A DNA stretch of 64,000 nucleotides from 2-12-FULL-35-23 sp965196985 (GCA_965196985.1 CBDALO010000066.1:62001-126000); one strand, 5' to 3'; shown: positions 37,672-48,197, counted from the stretch's first letter. Made by a program: numbers and translations. Notes: a model not told the origin generated them from the letters alone.

Positions 37672-38207
37672 CTCCTCTTCCAACTTTCAATAAGTTAACT
37701 TAAATTTGATGACAATCCACGGCAATGCTGTAGAATATCATGATAATTAGCGAAACAGGCGAGGATTGTCATGAAATTTACACGTCTTTTAGACTTGCCA
37801 GCTTTATTGGAAAAAAAGTCTCACTTTCTTTTTGGGCCTAGGGCAACAGGAAAAAGTTACTTGATAAGGGAGTCCTTTGGTAGTTCTGTACCAGTGATTA
37901 ATTTATTGAGGCAGGAGCAGTTTATGCGCTTATCTCACTCTCCTTATGAATTGGAAGCCATGTTGATGTTAGAGGATGTACCAAAGATGGCGGTAATTGA
38001 TGAATTCCAATTAATTCCTGAGTTACTTAATGAGGTTCATCGTTTGATTGAGGAGCGAAGTATCCATTTTTTGTTGACAGGTAGTAGTGCTAGGAAACTG
38101 AAGCGGAAGAATGTTAATTTATTAGCTGGGCGTGCACGTAAAGCTGAGATTTTTCCATTGACTACTCAGGAAATTACAAAGTTTGACTTGATGAGGTACT
38201 TACATGT

Positions 38208-38216
38208 GGGGGGGGG
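38208..38216 (+). repeat. Poly-G tract (G9) at a frame break
   Basis: CATGT, nine Gs, TTGCCAGC. Seven or ten Gs would give the conserved GGLPAIY; nine gives GGGCQLF. It is the second such tract in the window. Confidence 0.8.
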
Positions 38217-38568
38217 TTGCCAGCTATTTACCCTAATGATGAGCCTCAAGAGGAATTGCTTGCTTATACTGAAACTTATATGCGTGATGAGATTCAAATT
38301 GAGTCCTTAGTCAGGTATATTCCTAGCTTTGCAAGATTTCTGCAAATGGCTGCTGTTAATAGTGGTAAGATGCTAAACTTTACTCAAATCGCCAATGATA
38401 CTGAAAACTACCCAAAATTTAAATCAGCAAAATAATGCTGAAATATTGTGTAAAAATGACTATGCTTCTGAAAACTACCCAAAATTTAAATCAGCAAAAT
38501 AATGCTGAAATATTGTGTAAAAATGACTATGCTTTGTCTTTTTAACAAGACTAACGAGATGAGTATAA

Positions 38569-39916
38569 ATGTTAAACTTCGCCGATTACGCTGCCCCTCT
38601 TTTTTCAAAATTAACTGGGAAAGTTGTTTTAAAAAAATCTATCGACGATTGTAGGAAAGCTATTAACTGAAGGTAGTTGTAAGTTGTTCAGTTCATCAAA
38701 AGATAACAATGAGTATAAAAAGATGATTCGTACACTTACCGGTGAAAATAAAAGCACCGATTTAGATCCAATAAAAACAAATGATGTATTGCTAGAACAG
38801 AGCTGTGAAAAACTTTCACACGCCAGTAAAATTGATGTTCTTCATGATCCTTCTGATATTAGAAAGCCACATAGCAAGCAAACTGAAAATCTAGGTAAAG
38901 TAAGGAGTCTGGACGGGGATATTATCAATGGTTACAGCACGCATAACGCAGTTGCATTAGTACCTGGTGATAAGGCTGTGCATCTACTATCGCATGTAAG
39001 CTACAGCAATAAAGACCCTAAGTTTTTAAAAGCTGAGCATATTAAGAAAATAGAGGCTGGAAAGCCATTTGAGGGAGATAAAGAGGCCAAGAGTCTTTAT
39101 GAATCTGGTGATTACTTTAATAAAAAGCTGCTGTCTATTCGTGAAATAGAAAAAATAGGAATCTGCCTAAAATCAAAGAATGAAGATGCAACCATTACCC
39201 ATATTCTAGATAGAGAGTTTGATGATAATGACTATCTCTCACTAATTGATACAAACCTAGATCAAGACTTTATTATTCGCTCAAAAATAACAAGAACAAT
39301 AGAAGGTAGAGGTGATGATGGTAAAAAGCTTAAGCTGATTAACGCTGATTTTGATGCTCAAGGCGAAAAGCAATTCCAAAAGTTAACAGTTGGAAAGAAT
39401 TGCGTACAAGACGGAAAAATAACTATTTATTTTGGAGAGTTTGAGAACATCAATGCAATTAAAATCCAAATTACAGGCAGAGATGGTAGGAGAATTTTTA
39501 AGAATGACATGCTGCTATTAACTAATAAAAAAGTAACGACTTTTGATGAGGCGTATGAGGTATACATAGCCTATCTATCTCGTGCGAAAATTGAATATGT
39601 TTTTAAATTTCTCAAGGAAGGACTAGGCTGGGAAAATATGCAGATAAAAAATTTTAAAGGGATACAAAATCTACTGGCTGTATGTTTTTATGTGGCCTCA
39701 TATTTGTATGAGATAGGTAAGGAAAAAGCTTATGACGATTACGCAATTATGCTAGCTAAATTAGGAGATGGTAAGGGCAAGGTGACACGACACTTTATTG
39801 CGAAGGGTATTAGAAAACTTCTAACGTATCACTTAGTAGAGCAATTTTTTAAAGAAAATAGTGTTTCTCAAGAAGAACAAAAAGAATTATCGAATTCAGT
39901 TCAGGTAGGGAGATAA
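38569..39916 (+). CDS. IS4-family transposase (inner copy), frame break at A7
   Basis: The same sequence as the copy at 25081-26428, including the A7 break after GKVVLKK. The uninterrupted frame begins at 38684. The inner element is complete, so if the A7 is tolerated or recoded it is functional. Confidence 0.8.
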
Positions 39917-39977
39917 CAATTTTGGGTAGTTCTCAGTATGCTTTGTCTTTTTAACAAGACTAACGAGATGAGTATAA

Positions 39978-41325
39978 ATGTTAAACTTCGCCGATTACGC
40001 TGCCCCTCTTTTTTCAAAATTAACTGGGAAAGTTGTTTTAAAAAAATCTATCGACGATTGTAGGAAAGCTATTAACTGAAGGTAGTTGTAAGTTGTTCAG
40101 TTCATCAAAAGATAACAATGAGTATAAAAAGATGATTCGTACACTTACCGGTGAAAATAAAAGCACCGATTTAGATCCAATAAAAACAAATGATGTATTG
40201 CTAGAACAGAGCTGTGAAAAACTTTCACACGCCAGTAAAATTGATGTTCTTCATGATCCTTCTGATATTAGAAAGCCACATAGCAAGCAAACTGAAAATC
40301 TAGGTAAAGTAAGGAGTCTGGACGGGGATATTATCAATGGTTACAGCACGCATAACGCAGTTGCATTAGTACCTGGTGATAAGGCTGTGCATCTACTATC
40401 GCATGTAAGCTACAGCAATAAAGACCCTAAGTTTTTAAAAGCTGAGCATATTAAGAAAATAGAGGCTGGAAAGCCATTTGAGGGAGATAAAGAGGCCAAG
40501 AGTCTTTATGAATCTGGTGATTACTTTAATAAAAAGCTGCTGTCTATTCGTGAAATAGAAAAAATAGGAATCTGCCTAAAATCAAAGAATGAAGATGCAA
40601 CCATTACCCATATTCTAGATAGAGAGTTTGATGATAATGACTATCTCTCACTAATTGATACAAACCTAGATCAAGACTTTATTATTCGCTCAAAAATAAC
40701 AAGAACAATAGAAGGTAGAGGTGATGATGGTAAAAAGCTTAAGCTGATTAACGCTGATTTTGATGCTCAAGGCGAAAAGCAATTCCAAAAGTTAACAGTT
40801 GGAAAGAATTGCGTACAAGACGGAAAAATAACTATTTATTTTGGAGAGTTTGAGAACATCAATGCAATTAAAATCCAAATTACAGGCAGAGATGGTAGGA
40901 GAATTTTTAAGAATGACATGCTGCTATTAACTAATAAAAAAGTAACGACTTTTGATGAGGCGTATGAGGTATACATAGCCTATCTATCTCGTGCGAAAAT
41001 TGAATATGTTTTTAAATTTCTCAAGGAAGGACTAGGCTGGGAAAATATGCAGATAAAAAATTTTAAAGGGATACAAAATCTACTGGCTGTATGTTTTTAT
41101 GTGGCCTCATATTTGTATGAGATAGGTAAGGAAAAAGCTTATGACGATTACGCAATTATGCTAGCTAAATTAGGAGATGGTAAGGGCAAGGTGACACGAC
41201 ACTTTATTGCGAAGGGTATTAGAAAACTTCTAACGTATCACTTAGTAGAGCAATTTTTTAAAGAAAATAGTGTTTCTCAAGAAGAACAAAAAGAATTATC
41301 GAATTCAGTTCAGGTAGGGAGATAA
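39978..41325 (+). CDS. IS4-family transposase (outer copy), frame break at A7
   Basis: Identical coding sequence to the inner copy, with uninterrupted frame from 40093. Its element has lost the contiguous left end (60 bases separated by the inner copy), so it would have to move as part of the larger unit. Confidence 0.8.
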
Positions 41326-41875
41326 CAATTTTGGGTAGTTCTCAGAATGATACAGGGATTCCTGCAACAACGATCCGAGAGTATTACTACATTCTTGAAG
41401 ACACGTTCTTAGGTTTTATGCTGCCAGCGTTTGTTAAGACACAAAGAAGAAAATCAATAAGTACGGCTAAATTTTATTTCTTTGATGTTGGTGTCAAAAA
41501 TAGCTTGGCTGGTATTGAAAAGATCCCGGTAAAGTCTGAGTTGTTTGGCGATGCTTTTGAACACTTTATAGCGATGGAGTTGCGAGCCTATCTTTCTTAT
41601 CGTAGGTTAAGATTACCATTAAGTTACTGGCGTTCTAAAAGTGGCTTTGAGGTTGACTTCTTAATTGGTGATAGTATTGCTATTGAGGTTAAAGCAACAG
41701 AGCGTGTGGCGTCATCTGACCTGAAGGGACTTTATGCTTTTCAAGAAGAAGGTGTTGCTAAACAGTACTGCTTGGTAAGCCAGGATCCAGTTAGCAGAAA
41801 GACTTCTAGTGGTATTGAAATTATGCCTTGGCAAGTTTTTATAAAACGTTTATGGCAGAATGAGCTAGTCAATAA

Positions 41876-42670
41876 TTAAAGCTTTGCTTGCAAAGGTTTT
41901 AGTTGCTCGATGAGCTGGCGAAGTATTTTAGGGTTGCAAGCGATAATGTTGCCACTTGTTAAGTAATCATCACCACCTTTAAAGTCTGTGACTACACCAC
42001 CGGCTTCTTTGATAATTAGGCTAGCTGCAGCAATGTCCCAGGGTTTTAAGCCTATTGACCAAAAACCATCGAGCTGTCCAGCGCTGACGTAAGCAAGGTC
42101 TAGTGCAGCTGCGCCGGCAATGCGTAGGCTGCGGCACTGTGGAAAAACATTTTTAGCTGCATCAAAGAAGTATTCACGCAGATGTATTTGGCTAGCTGGT
42201 AATACGGTGCCAATCATTGCTTGAGAAAGCTGCGTGGCTTTGTTGACGCGAATGCGACGATTATTTTTTTGTGCTCCGCGGCCATGTGAAGCAGAGTAAA
42301 CGTCATCAAGTAAAGGATCATAAACAACTGCATGTTCAACACGTCCTTTAACTGTTAATGCAATTGAAACACAAAAATGAGGGTAACCATGAATAAAGTT
42401 AGTAGTTCCATCCAGTGGGTCGATAATCCATTGATAGTCACTGTCTTGGTTGCTTTGCAAGCCGCCTTCCTCACCGAGTATGCAATGATCAGGGTAGGCT
42501 TCTAGTAGGGTTTCAATAATGGCTTGCTCTGAAGCAATATCAACTGGAGTGACAAAGTTATTTTTTGCTTTGGTGCCAACTTCTATGTCTTTGAGCTGAT
42601 CAATGGCGTTTGTTATGATACGCCCGGCTTTGGTTGCTGCTTTGATTGCTGTATTAACAAAGGGTTGCAT
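41876..42670 (-). CDS. suhB: Inositol-1-monophosphatase family protein SuhB
   Basis: 264 aa. The metal-binding motifs are GEEGG (about residue 68), WIIDPLDGTTNFIHGYPHFC (about 81) and WSIGLKPWDIAAASLIIKEA (about 208), all typical of the family. In E. coli SuhB also binds rRNA antitermination complexes. The ATG follows GGAGCAAGCC. Its stop overlaps the last codons of the convergent ATPase pseudogene by 4 bases. In related genomes it is divergent from trmJ; here IS elements separate them. Confidence 0.94.
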   Translation of the reverse strand: MQPFVNTAIKAATKAGRIITNAIDQLKDIEVGTKAKNNFVTPVDIASEQAIIETLLEAYPDHCILGEEGGLQSNQDSDYQWIIDPLDGTTNFIHGYPHFCVSIALTVKGRVEHAVVYDPLLDDVYSASHGRGAQKNNRRIRVNKATQLSQAMIGTVLPASQIHLREYFFDAAKNVFPQCRSLRIAGAAALDLAYVSAGQLDGFWSIGLKPWDIAAASLIIKEAGGVVTDFKGGDDYLTSGNIIACNPKILRQLIEQLKPLQAKL

Positions 42671-42792
42671 GGCTTGCTCCAGTGCGATAAAAGGCGCTTA
42701 GGATAGCAGAACTTGATTAACTATTGAACCTAAAAGTCATAGTTGAATTGTATTTCCTCGTGTAACCCTTTAATAAGCCTTTTAGGTTTAAA

Positions 42793-42867
42793 CTGATTTG
42801 CACACTGCTTTTGCGTAAGTAAAGTGCAGCGTAGCGAGCCATGAAGCAAAAGCAGTGTGCAAATCAG
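42793..42867. repeat. Covarying palindromic element, copy 4
   Basis: The arms CTGATTTGCACACTGCTTTT and AAAAGCAGTGTGCAAATCAG pair perfectly. The core is GTAAAGTGCAGCGTAGCGAG (one change). It lies upstream of suhB, immediately before an integrase-type IS. Confidence 0.85.
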
Positions 42868-42950
42868 TAGATAGGTTGGAGTAGTATATTCCAATCGTAA
42901 GATGAGCCTGAAGCAGCATCTGAACAGATGTCACCATGATGGTCCATCGG

Positions 42951-44222
42951 TTAGTCTTCAGTGCTGATAGTATCAGCTATTTGCTCTTTTGTTATTTTCT
43001 CAAATAACGTCTTCTTTGCTTCCTGCATCTTTTGTGCAGATTCATGATCAGTCAGAGAATACGCTAATTTATCTAGTCGTTCAAAGGTTTCATTTTCCTT
43101 TAAATACTGCTTAGCATTTTCAATTGATTTGAACTTTTCGTAAGGGGTCATAATGGCCTCGTATGGGTAAAGTTTAGTTTGCTTACCCTTGCAATTAATG
43201 CTGGTTACAGGGAAGTAACAGGGTCTGTGAAAATTAATATAGTCGTTAAAATGCTGGTTATAGAATTCATTAATTTGCGGAGCAAAACGTTGCTGAATAT
43301 GTATGTAGCCAAAATGCTTTCTAACAACCGAGCCATTTTTACTTTCCACCAAACCGTTGTCATTACTATGCCTTGGCCTCGATTTAGTGAGTTCAATAAA
43401 TAATTTTTGCAATAGTTTAGCTACATGCTGATTAATGTACTCTGAGCCATTATCAGTATGTAGGCCTAACACTTTAAATGGAAAGGTATCGATTATTTGC
43501 TCTAAGACAGGGATTAAGTAAGCCTCACTAATTTTTTCAACAGCGCAGACTACTTCCATCTGTGTCACCTCGTCAACAGCATTAATATGATAAACACCCT
43601 TGATTTTATCCATATCTCCTTGGTGCACTGTATCAATACGTATAAAGCCAGGCCTACCCTCTGGAGTTGGTTTTCGCCTTTCACCAATAGAAACCTGCGT
43701 TGCTTTAGTTTTATTAAAGTGTCGCCGTTTGCGCTGGTAGGTTTCAGTTTGTCGAAGATTGTAAAGATGAGAGACTGAGATAAAAGCAAGACGCGCATAA
43801 CGCTTATCTCCAAACAAATGAAAGGCTCTCTCGCAAAGTTTTTTTGTGGTAGGCCCGCTAAGCGTTTGATGAACCTGATCCGTTTCAGCTAACAACCAAG
43901 TATCCTCATGCGTATAGATTAAGCTAAACTTATTTCTAGGTGATCGTTGCTTAACAACAACTTTTCCTGACTTTTGATACTGAGCAATTAGCCTAGTAAT
44001 TTGTGAACGTGAGTAACCAGTCATTCGTTGCAGGTAATCACGAATCAATCCTTTGTCCTTTTTGCACATACCGCAATAAGCAAATTTTTTTAATGTGTTC
44101 GTAACCCATAGGTAAGATTCTGCTCGTGATGTAGCTTCAAAGGTAAGCTGGGTTGATGAGGATAGAAATTGCTCAATCTGGGCAAGTGTGTTTAATTCTA
44201 TGTCGTTCATATTGATATTCAT
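42951..44222 (-). CDS. Integrase-core transposase (IS481/ISNCY-like)
   Basis: About 423 aa from the ATG at 44222 (MNINMNDIELNTLAQIEQFL); a longer frame begins at 44243. N-terminal helix-turn-helix MTGYSRSQITRLIAQYQKSG; rve core with GFIRIDTVHQGDMD, GLHTDNGSEYINQH and NDNGLVESKNGSVVRKHFGY giving D, D and E. The family assignment beyond rve is uncertain. It differs from copy 2 at a few residues (for example HTDN against HADN). IS256 copy D has inserted just upstream and may have separated it from its promoter. Confidence 0.85.
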   Translation of the reverse strand: MNINMNDIELNTLAQIEQFLSSSTQLTFEATSRAESYLWVTNTLKKFAYCGMCKKDKGLIRDYLQRMTGYSRSQITRLIAQYQKSGKVVVKQRSPRNKFSLIYTHEDTWLLAETDQVHQTLSGPTTKKLCERAFHLFGDKRYARLAFISVSHLYNLRQTETYQRKRRHFNKTKATQVSIGERRKPTPEGRPGFIRIDTVHQGDMDKIKGVYHINAVDEVTQMEVVCAVEKISEAYLIPVLEQIIDTFPFKVLGLHTDNGSEYINQHVAKLLQKLFIELTKSRPRHSNDNGLVESKNGSVVRKHFGYIHIQQRFAPQINEFYNQHFNDYINFHRPCYFPVTSINCKGKQTKLYPYEAIMTPYEKFKSIENAKQYLKENETFERLDKLAYSLTDHESAQKMQEAKKTLFEKITKEQIADTISTED

Positions 44223-44455
44223 CCATATAGGATGAACGATCACGCAACAACTTCAGGGATAGAGCGTTATTTTGTCTGTAAAAACCAACTTCAGTACTTA
44301 GAAAAACCTTTAAAATTCTAAATGGCACTCTATTGTACCTGTCTCATCGCATAATATCTTAAATTAATTATGCTAATCAATCTAAAAAATTATTTATACC
44401 TCAAATTTTTCTCCTCTCAAAATAAATTATTAACTTTTAGGTAATAGCAATTATA

Positions 44456-46402
44456 GTATCCGTCTTATTTCAGCATGATGCTCATGCTGCGCTCTCTTTA
44501 GTTTACTGCGCCTGTGATGAGCGGATGGTAATTAATTCCGCTAGCGAAGGCATAGAATAGTTTTTTGTAATTCTGTCATATATATAATCGAAGACATTAA
44601 CTGCTAGCTTTTTACATGTCTCAGTAATTGTAACCATTGTATCCTTAGCTTTCGTTCCTTCTTCACTCATAGTATGAAGGTGTACATCGCGCATTCTAGC
44701 CTGCTTCCGAGCCATCAACTCTGCTGGATTGTTATGTAGAGGAAACTCTGGCTTTTCCAGCACTAACAATAGCTGCCTTTTCTTTTTTAAGGTGAGCTCA
44801 ATTTGTTTATCTAGTTTCTCGTAGCCAGTGATTGTTGAGAATAACTCAGTAAACTCATTGGATAGCTTATCTATCTCATCTTGCCCTGGGTTCTTTTTAT
44901 ATTCAATGAGCTTATGATAATAATCCCAAAACCTATCCAAGAAGCTGTCAACAGAGTCTTGGTGCTTCTTAAAAATTGGCGTCAGCTTTTTATAATGCCT
45001 ACCCTCATGAACCCAGCACAAGGCGAGTGATTCAGTAATGAGCTTAAACTGTGGCGCATCATCGGTAATGAGTGTTTCTATCGCATAAGGACTCTTTCTA
45101 TATGTTGAGATAGCTGCCGCATCAGTAATCAGCTTTCTATATTTTGGAAATTTTTTATCACCTAATACCTTATCAAGAATAACTTCCAGCTCCTTACTGT
45201 TTAAGATAGTCGATGAGTGAAATACCTTTAAGCTTTCGATTACCTTGTGGGGTAAGTTCATAGTAGCCAGTAAATTAAAAGCGGCCTCATTTAATGTGAA
45301 CCCAAAGTGGTCTTTGCTTAACATTTCAATGACGCTTAATCGACTTTTACTGGTCAGCGTAAAGTAAGCTGAATAATACTCATTACCCAATACATTAACA
45401 TAACGGTTTTTCCCATCCTCTCTAGCGTTGGTGTCATCTAGGTGCTGGTAGTTCGTGGATTGTAAACCTGCCTTCACAACTTCTACCTTCTCGGGCTCAA
45501 GTATCGTAGGTGTTTTAATTGTGAAGCTATGGATGGTTGATTTACTAATATCTATGTTGGCGGTTTTATAAAATGTCTCAAGGCTTTCTAGCGTCATACC
45601 ACCTTGAGTATTTAGGAAGCTTGTCCAGCTTTTAATAGTAGGGCCGAACTGGCCCTCATAACCAGTTGGCAGAGGTGCTGTATAGTGTTTGTTTTCAGAA
45701 GGGGAGTAATATTGTTGGCGCAAAAAAAGAGTGTTATTAGCAGCAATTTTTATATCCTGGATAAGTGTTTTCTTAGAGCCATTTGGCACAGCATCGCTGG
45801 GCAACGAATCTGGATTAATTGTTAGTGTCACTGTATTAGAGACTTCGAGATTTTTTTTACTAGATTTTGGCTTTCTAGTTTTATTGGTTTTATTTCCTTT
45901 TCTATCCTTCTCGGAGGAATGATCCTTGTCCTTGTTAGCGCGCGTTTGCTTTCTAACATTAGGCTTTCCTTGCTCACCTTTATATTTATTTAATGCGTTA
46001 TTTAACGATTGCACCTTGTCTTCTAGCTTTATGATTTTCTCAGCCTGACTTTCACATACATTGCTAAAATCTGTTTCTAGTGCTGTTGGTGTAACAGTAT
46101 TATTAAATCTCTCAATGAGATCGGCTAAAACTGATTTGTCAGGTTGTTTTTTCATAGGAAGAGTATACCACGGGTTTGAAAAGGTAAATTTTCCCCACAC
46201 AGATGGCCGTACTGCTGAAATTATTTTTAAGCCATGAACCTGATCGATGAAAAAATAATCCGAGCATACAGCGTTGTTATAGAGCGCACATCATGCTTTT
46301 ATGACACACGATGATTCCAATATAAAATTTCCAAATTTGCACGAAAAAGCTGTCAAGAACTTTTTGAATTATTTTCAAATCATGCTGATATTGAACGGAT
46401 AC
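44456..46402 (-). mobile_element. IS66-family element, copy 2
   Basis: 1,947 bp, same ends as copies 1 and 3, with the 8-bp duplication CAATTATA. It is the innermost layer of a three-deep nest (integrase element, IS256, IS66). Confidence 0.94.
44503..46155 (-). CDS. IS66-family transposase (TnpC-like), copy 2
   Basis: 550 aa, identical to copy 1 except for Leu to Phe in LEKPEFPLHNNP. The DDE motifs HLDDTNARED, LITDDAPQF and NPAELMARKQ are intact. It probably moved most recently, since it lies inside an already nested IS256. Confidence 0.88.
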   Translation of the reverse strand: MKKQPDKSVLADLIERFNNTVTPTALETDFSNVCESQAEKIIKLEDKVQSLNNALNKYKGEQGKPNVRKQTRANKDKDHSSEKDRKGNKTNKTRKPKSSKKNLEVSNTVTLTINPDSLPSDAVPNGSKKTLIQDIKIAANNTLFLRQQYYSPSENKHYTAPLPTGYEGQFGPTIKSWTSFLNTQGGMTLESLETFYKTANIDISKSTIHSFTIKTPTILEPEKVEVVKAGLQSTNYQHLDDTNAREDGKNRYVNVLGNEYYSAYFTLTSKSRLSVIEMLSKDHFGFTLNEAAFNLLATMNLPHKVIESLKVFHSSTILNSKELEVILDKVLGDKKFPKYRKLITDAAAISTYRKSPYAIETLITDDAPQFKLITESLALCWVHEGRHYKKLTPIFKKHQDSVDSFLDRFWDYYHKLIEYKKNPGQDEIDKLSNEFTELFSTITGYEKLDKQIELTLKKKRQLLLVLEKPEFPLHNNPAELMARKQARMRDVHLHTMSEEGTKAKDTMVTITETCKKLAVNVFDYIYDRITKNYSMPSLAELITIRSSQAQ

Positions 46403-46470
46403 CAATTATATCTCGTTAATAAGAACAAGAATGATCTATCCTAAAACCCTATGAAGCCTTATTATTCACT

Positions 46471-47637
46471 TCAACTTAAGTATCTAGGTGATCCGCTCCA
46501 CTGGTCATCAATTTCCACTAAAACAGCTGATACGAGCCTTAGGCACGATTCAGTATTAGGGAAAATTCCAACTGTATGCGTCCTTCTTTTTACCTCTCTG
46601 TTTACGCGCTCAGCTATGTTACTGGTTCTTAATCTTTTTTGATGCGGCCTGTCAAAGTTCATCACTACTAAGCCCTCCGGTATATTCACTTCCAACCAAG
46701 AAGAAAGCTCTGGTGCTGTTTGCTGATATTTATCTACCGCCATAGCCAATAGTCTTTCCGACTCATGAATGTTTGAGGCATTAAATATAGCTGTAATCTC
46801 CTCAGCTACTGGTTCCTTCATTGAGCGCTTTGGTATGTGAGCCTGAGCATTTTGCTGCAAATGAAATTGGCAGCGTTGCCAAGGAACACTGGGGAACACA
46901 GCTCTTCTAGCGGCTTTTAGGCCAGTATGAGCGTCGCTAGTAATCAACTCAATACCATGTATACCTCGCTCAACCAACTGCTGAAGAAAATCACGCCAAT
47001 GTACCTCAGCCTCTGATAACGCAACAGAAACACCTAGCACTGTTCTCTTGCCGGTTGATTCATCAAAGCCATAGGCTATCAATACCGCACAGTCTTGTAC
47101 TGTGCCGCTAGTGCGCACCTTCTCATAACGTGCATCTAGCCAAAGATATTTTATCTTTCCTAACGGCTTATTTCGCCATTTCTTTAAATCTTCATCCAAC
47201 AATTTAGCGCAACGGCTTACCTCTGTGCTTGAAATATCTGTTCCACAGAGTTGCTTTAGCACCTTTTCAACTTTGCGCGTGGAAACCCCATGCACATACA
47301 TTTCAGCGACAGCCAGCTTAAGTGCTCTATCAGAGCGTACACCTCGCTCTAAGACTGATGGATAGAAGGCTTCATTGGAGTCTCTAACCTGCGGTATCTG
47401 TAGCTCAAGCTGACCTTGACCTGTGTTAATTAACCTTGGTTTAAAGCCGTTCGCATATCCGTTTCTATCGCCAGTTCGCTCATAAGGACTGGCATTTAAA
47501 TGGCGCTCCCTTTCTATTAACATAGCCTCATTCATCAACCTGGAGACAAGCTTAGGTAAAGCTTCAAACCCCTCCATCGCTAAAACATGTATGGCTTCTT
47601 CGATTAAGTTCTCATTTTTATAGCAGCTCATTGTCAT
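46471..47637 (-). CDS. IS256-family transposase, copy D
   Basis: 388 aa, the same protein as at 6209-7375, uninterrupted because IS66 landed downstream of the stop codon. Catalytic blocks LWLDARYEKVR, TSDAHTGLKAA and RTSNIAERVN are intact. One element end is now nearly 2 kb further away. Confidence 0.94.
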   Translation of the reverse strand: MTMSCYKNENLIEEAIHVLAMEGFEALPKLVSRLMNEAMLIERERHLNASPYERTGDRNGYANGFKPRLINTGQGQLELQIPQVRDSNEAFYPSVLERGVRSDRALKLAVAEMYVHGVSTRKVEKVLKQLCGTDISSTEVSRCAKLLDEDLKKWRNKPLGKIKYLWLDARYEKVRTSGTVQDCAVLIAYGFDESTGKRTVLGVSVALSEAEVHWRDFLQQLVERGIHGIELITSDAHTGLKAARRAVFPSVPWQRCQFHLQQNAQAHIPKRSMKEPVAEEITAIFNASNIHESERLLAMAVDKYQQTAPELSSWLEVNIPEGLVVMNFDRPHQKRLRTSNIAERVNREVKRRTHTVGIFPNTESCLRLVSAVLVEIDDQWSGSPRYLS

Positions 47638-47876
47638 TCCTCTTTTTTGGTTAAGTTTACCTTAAAAGGAATTTCTAATCTGACTGAGTCGCCTGCTTAT
47701 TTTCAGCAAGTCAATGGAATTTACAGAAAGGATGGCGCACTAGCACTTCAGGCCCACTTTGCATTGGAAAGTGGGGGCTATTTCAGGCTCATCTTGCATT
47801 GGAAGAGACTGGAGTTGGCTTTTCGATTGAAAATAGTAAAATGTAACCATTTTTTTGAACTGTTGGGAGAGGGTTA

Positions 47877-48197
47877 ATGAAAAAATTGTTATTAGGTTTG
47901 TTGGGAGGCTTGTGTTTGGTTGGTATGGCGCAGGCAAGTTCATTAGATTCTATGGGTTGGGTTTATTATGGGGCAATACCTCTGAAGCCTGGTCAGCCTG
48001 GGCCTGTATTTAAGTATGATGTATTGACAAAATATGGGGCTCAAGGTGTTTCAGAAGCAATAGCAGCTTGTCCTGACCTATCTGATAAGAGTTGGCGTAA
48101 GGTTAGCGTTGGCCTTGGTTATCATTGTGATAGTTTGACTTGCCGTTATAAAAAGTTACCGGAGTATCCTGCACAAGATGTTTGCCATTTACCATAA
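47877..48197 (+). CDS. Small secreted protein of unknown function
   Basis: 106 aa. Signal peptide MKKLLLGLLGGLCLVGMAQA, with cleavage likely after AQA. The mature part is 86 residues with four Cys (ACPDLS, YHCDSLTCRYKK, DVCHLP), perhaps two disulfides in the periplasm. GGGAGAGGG precedes the ATG. It is immediately before trmJ but functionally unrelated as far as visible. The IS nest ends only about 60 bases upstream and could have altered its promoter. Confidence 0.7.
   Translation: MKKLLLGLLGGLCLVGMAQASSLDSMGWVYYGAIPLKPGQPGPVFKYDVLTKYGAQGVSEAIAACPDLSDKSWRKVSVGLGYHCDSLTCRYKKLPEYPAQDVCHLP

Larger units (their letters stand above)
38401..41345 (+). mobile_element. IS4-family element inserted into another IS4 copy
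   Basis: The structure by IS4 coordinates is 1-67 (38401-38467), then 1-1469 (38468-39936), then 61-1469 (39937-41345). The overlap of 7 bases (TATGCTT) is the target duplication of the inner copy, so one IS4 jumped into position 67 of another. The outer copy is flanked by AATGATA at 38394-38400 and 41346-41352. Confidence 0.95.
37771..41879 (+). pseudogene. AAA ATPase with DUF4143-type C-terminus, broken by poly-G and nested IS4
   Basis: Walker A FGPRATGKSY, Walker B AVIDEFQLIPEL and a sensor segment FLLTGSSARKLKRK are in 37771-38200. The frame breaks at a G9 tract (38208-38216); with G7 it continues HVGGLPAIYPNDEPQEELLA, the usual G-G-LP-Y motif. IS4 elements then interrupt it at 38400. 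It resumes at 41353 (ANDTGIPATTIREYYYIL) through the nuclease-like DUF4143 part SGFEVDFLIGDSIAIEVKAT to 41879. The restored product is 384 aa. Members of this family are of unclear function. Confidence 0.85.
44258..47744 (-). mobile_element. IS256-family element, copy D, with nested IS66
   Basis: ACTTCAGG is duplicated at 44250-44257 and 47745-47752. IS66 copy 2 (44456-46402) has inserted into the noncoding right-hand part, with CAATTATA duplicated at 44448-44455 and 46403-46410. After removal the length is 1,532 bp, as in the other copies. Confidence 0.95.
42883..47810 (-). mobile_element. IS481/ISNCY-like integrase element, copy 1 (host of a nested IS256)
   Basis: The ends AGTATATTCCAATCGTAAGA and (reverse complement of right end) AGTCTCTTCCAATGCAAGAT are imperfect inverted repeats. 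GGAGT is duplicated at 42878-42882 and 47811-47815. IS256 copy D (44258-47744) sits near its right end, just before the transposase start. Without it the element is 1,433 bp, the same as copy 2. Confidence 0.88.
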
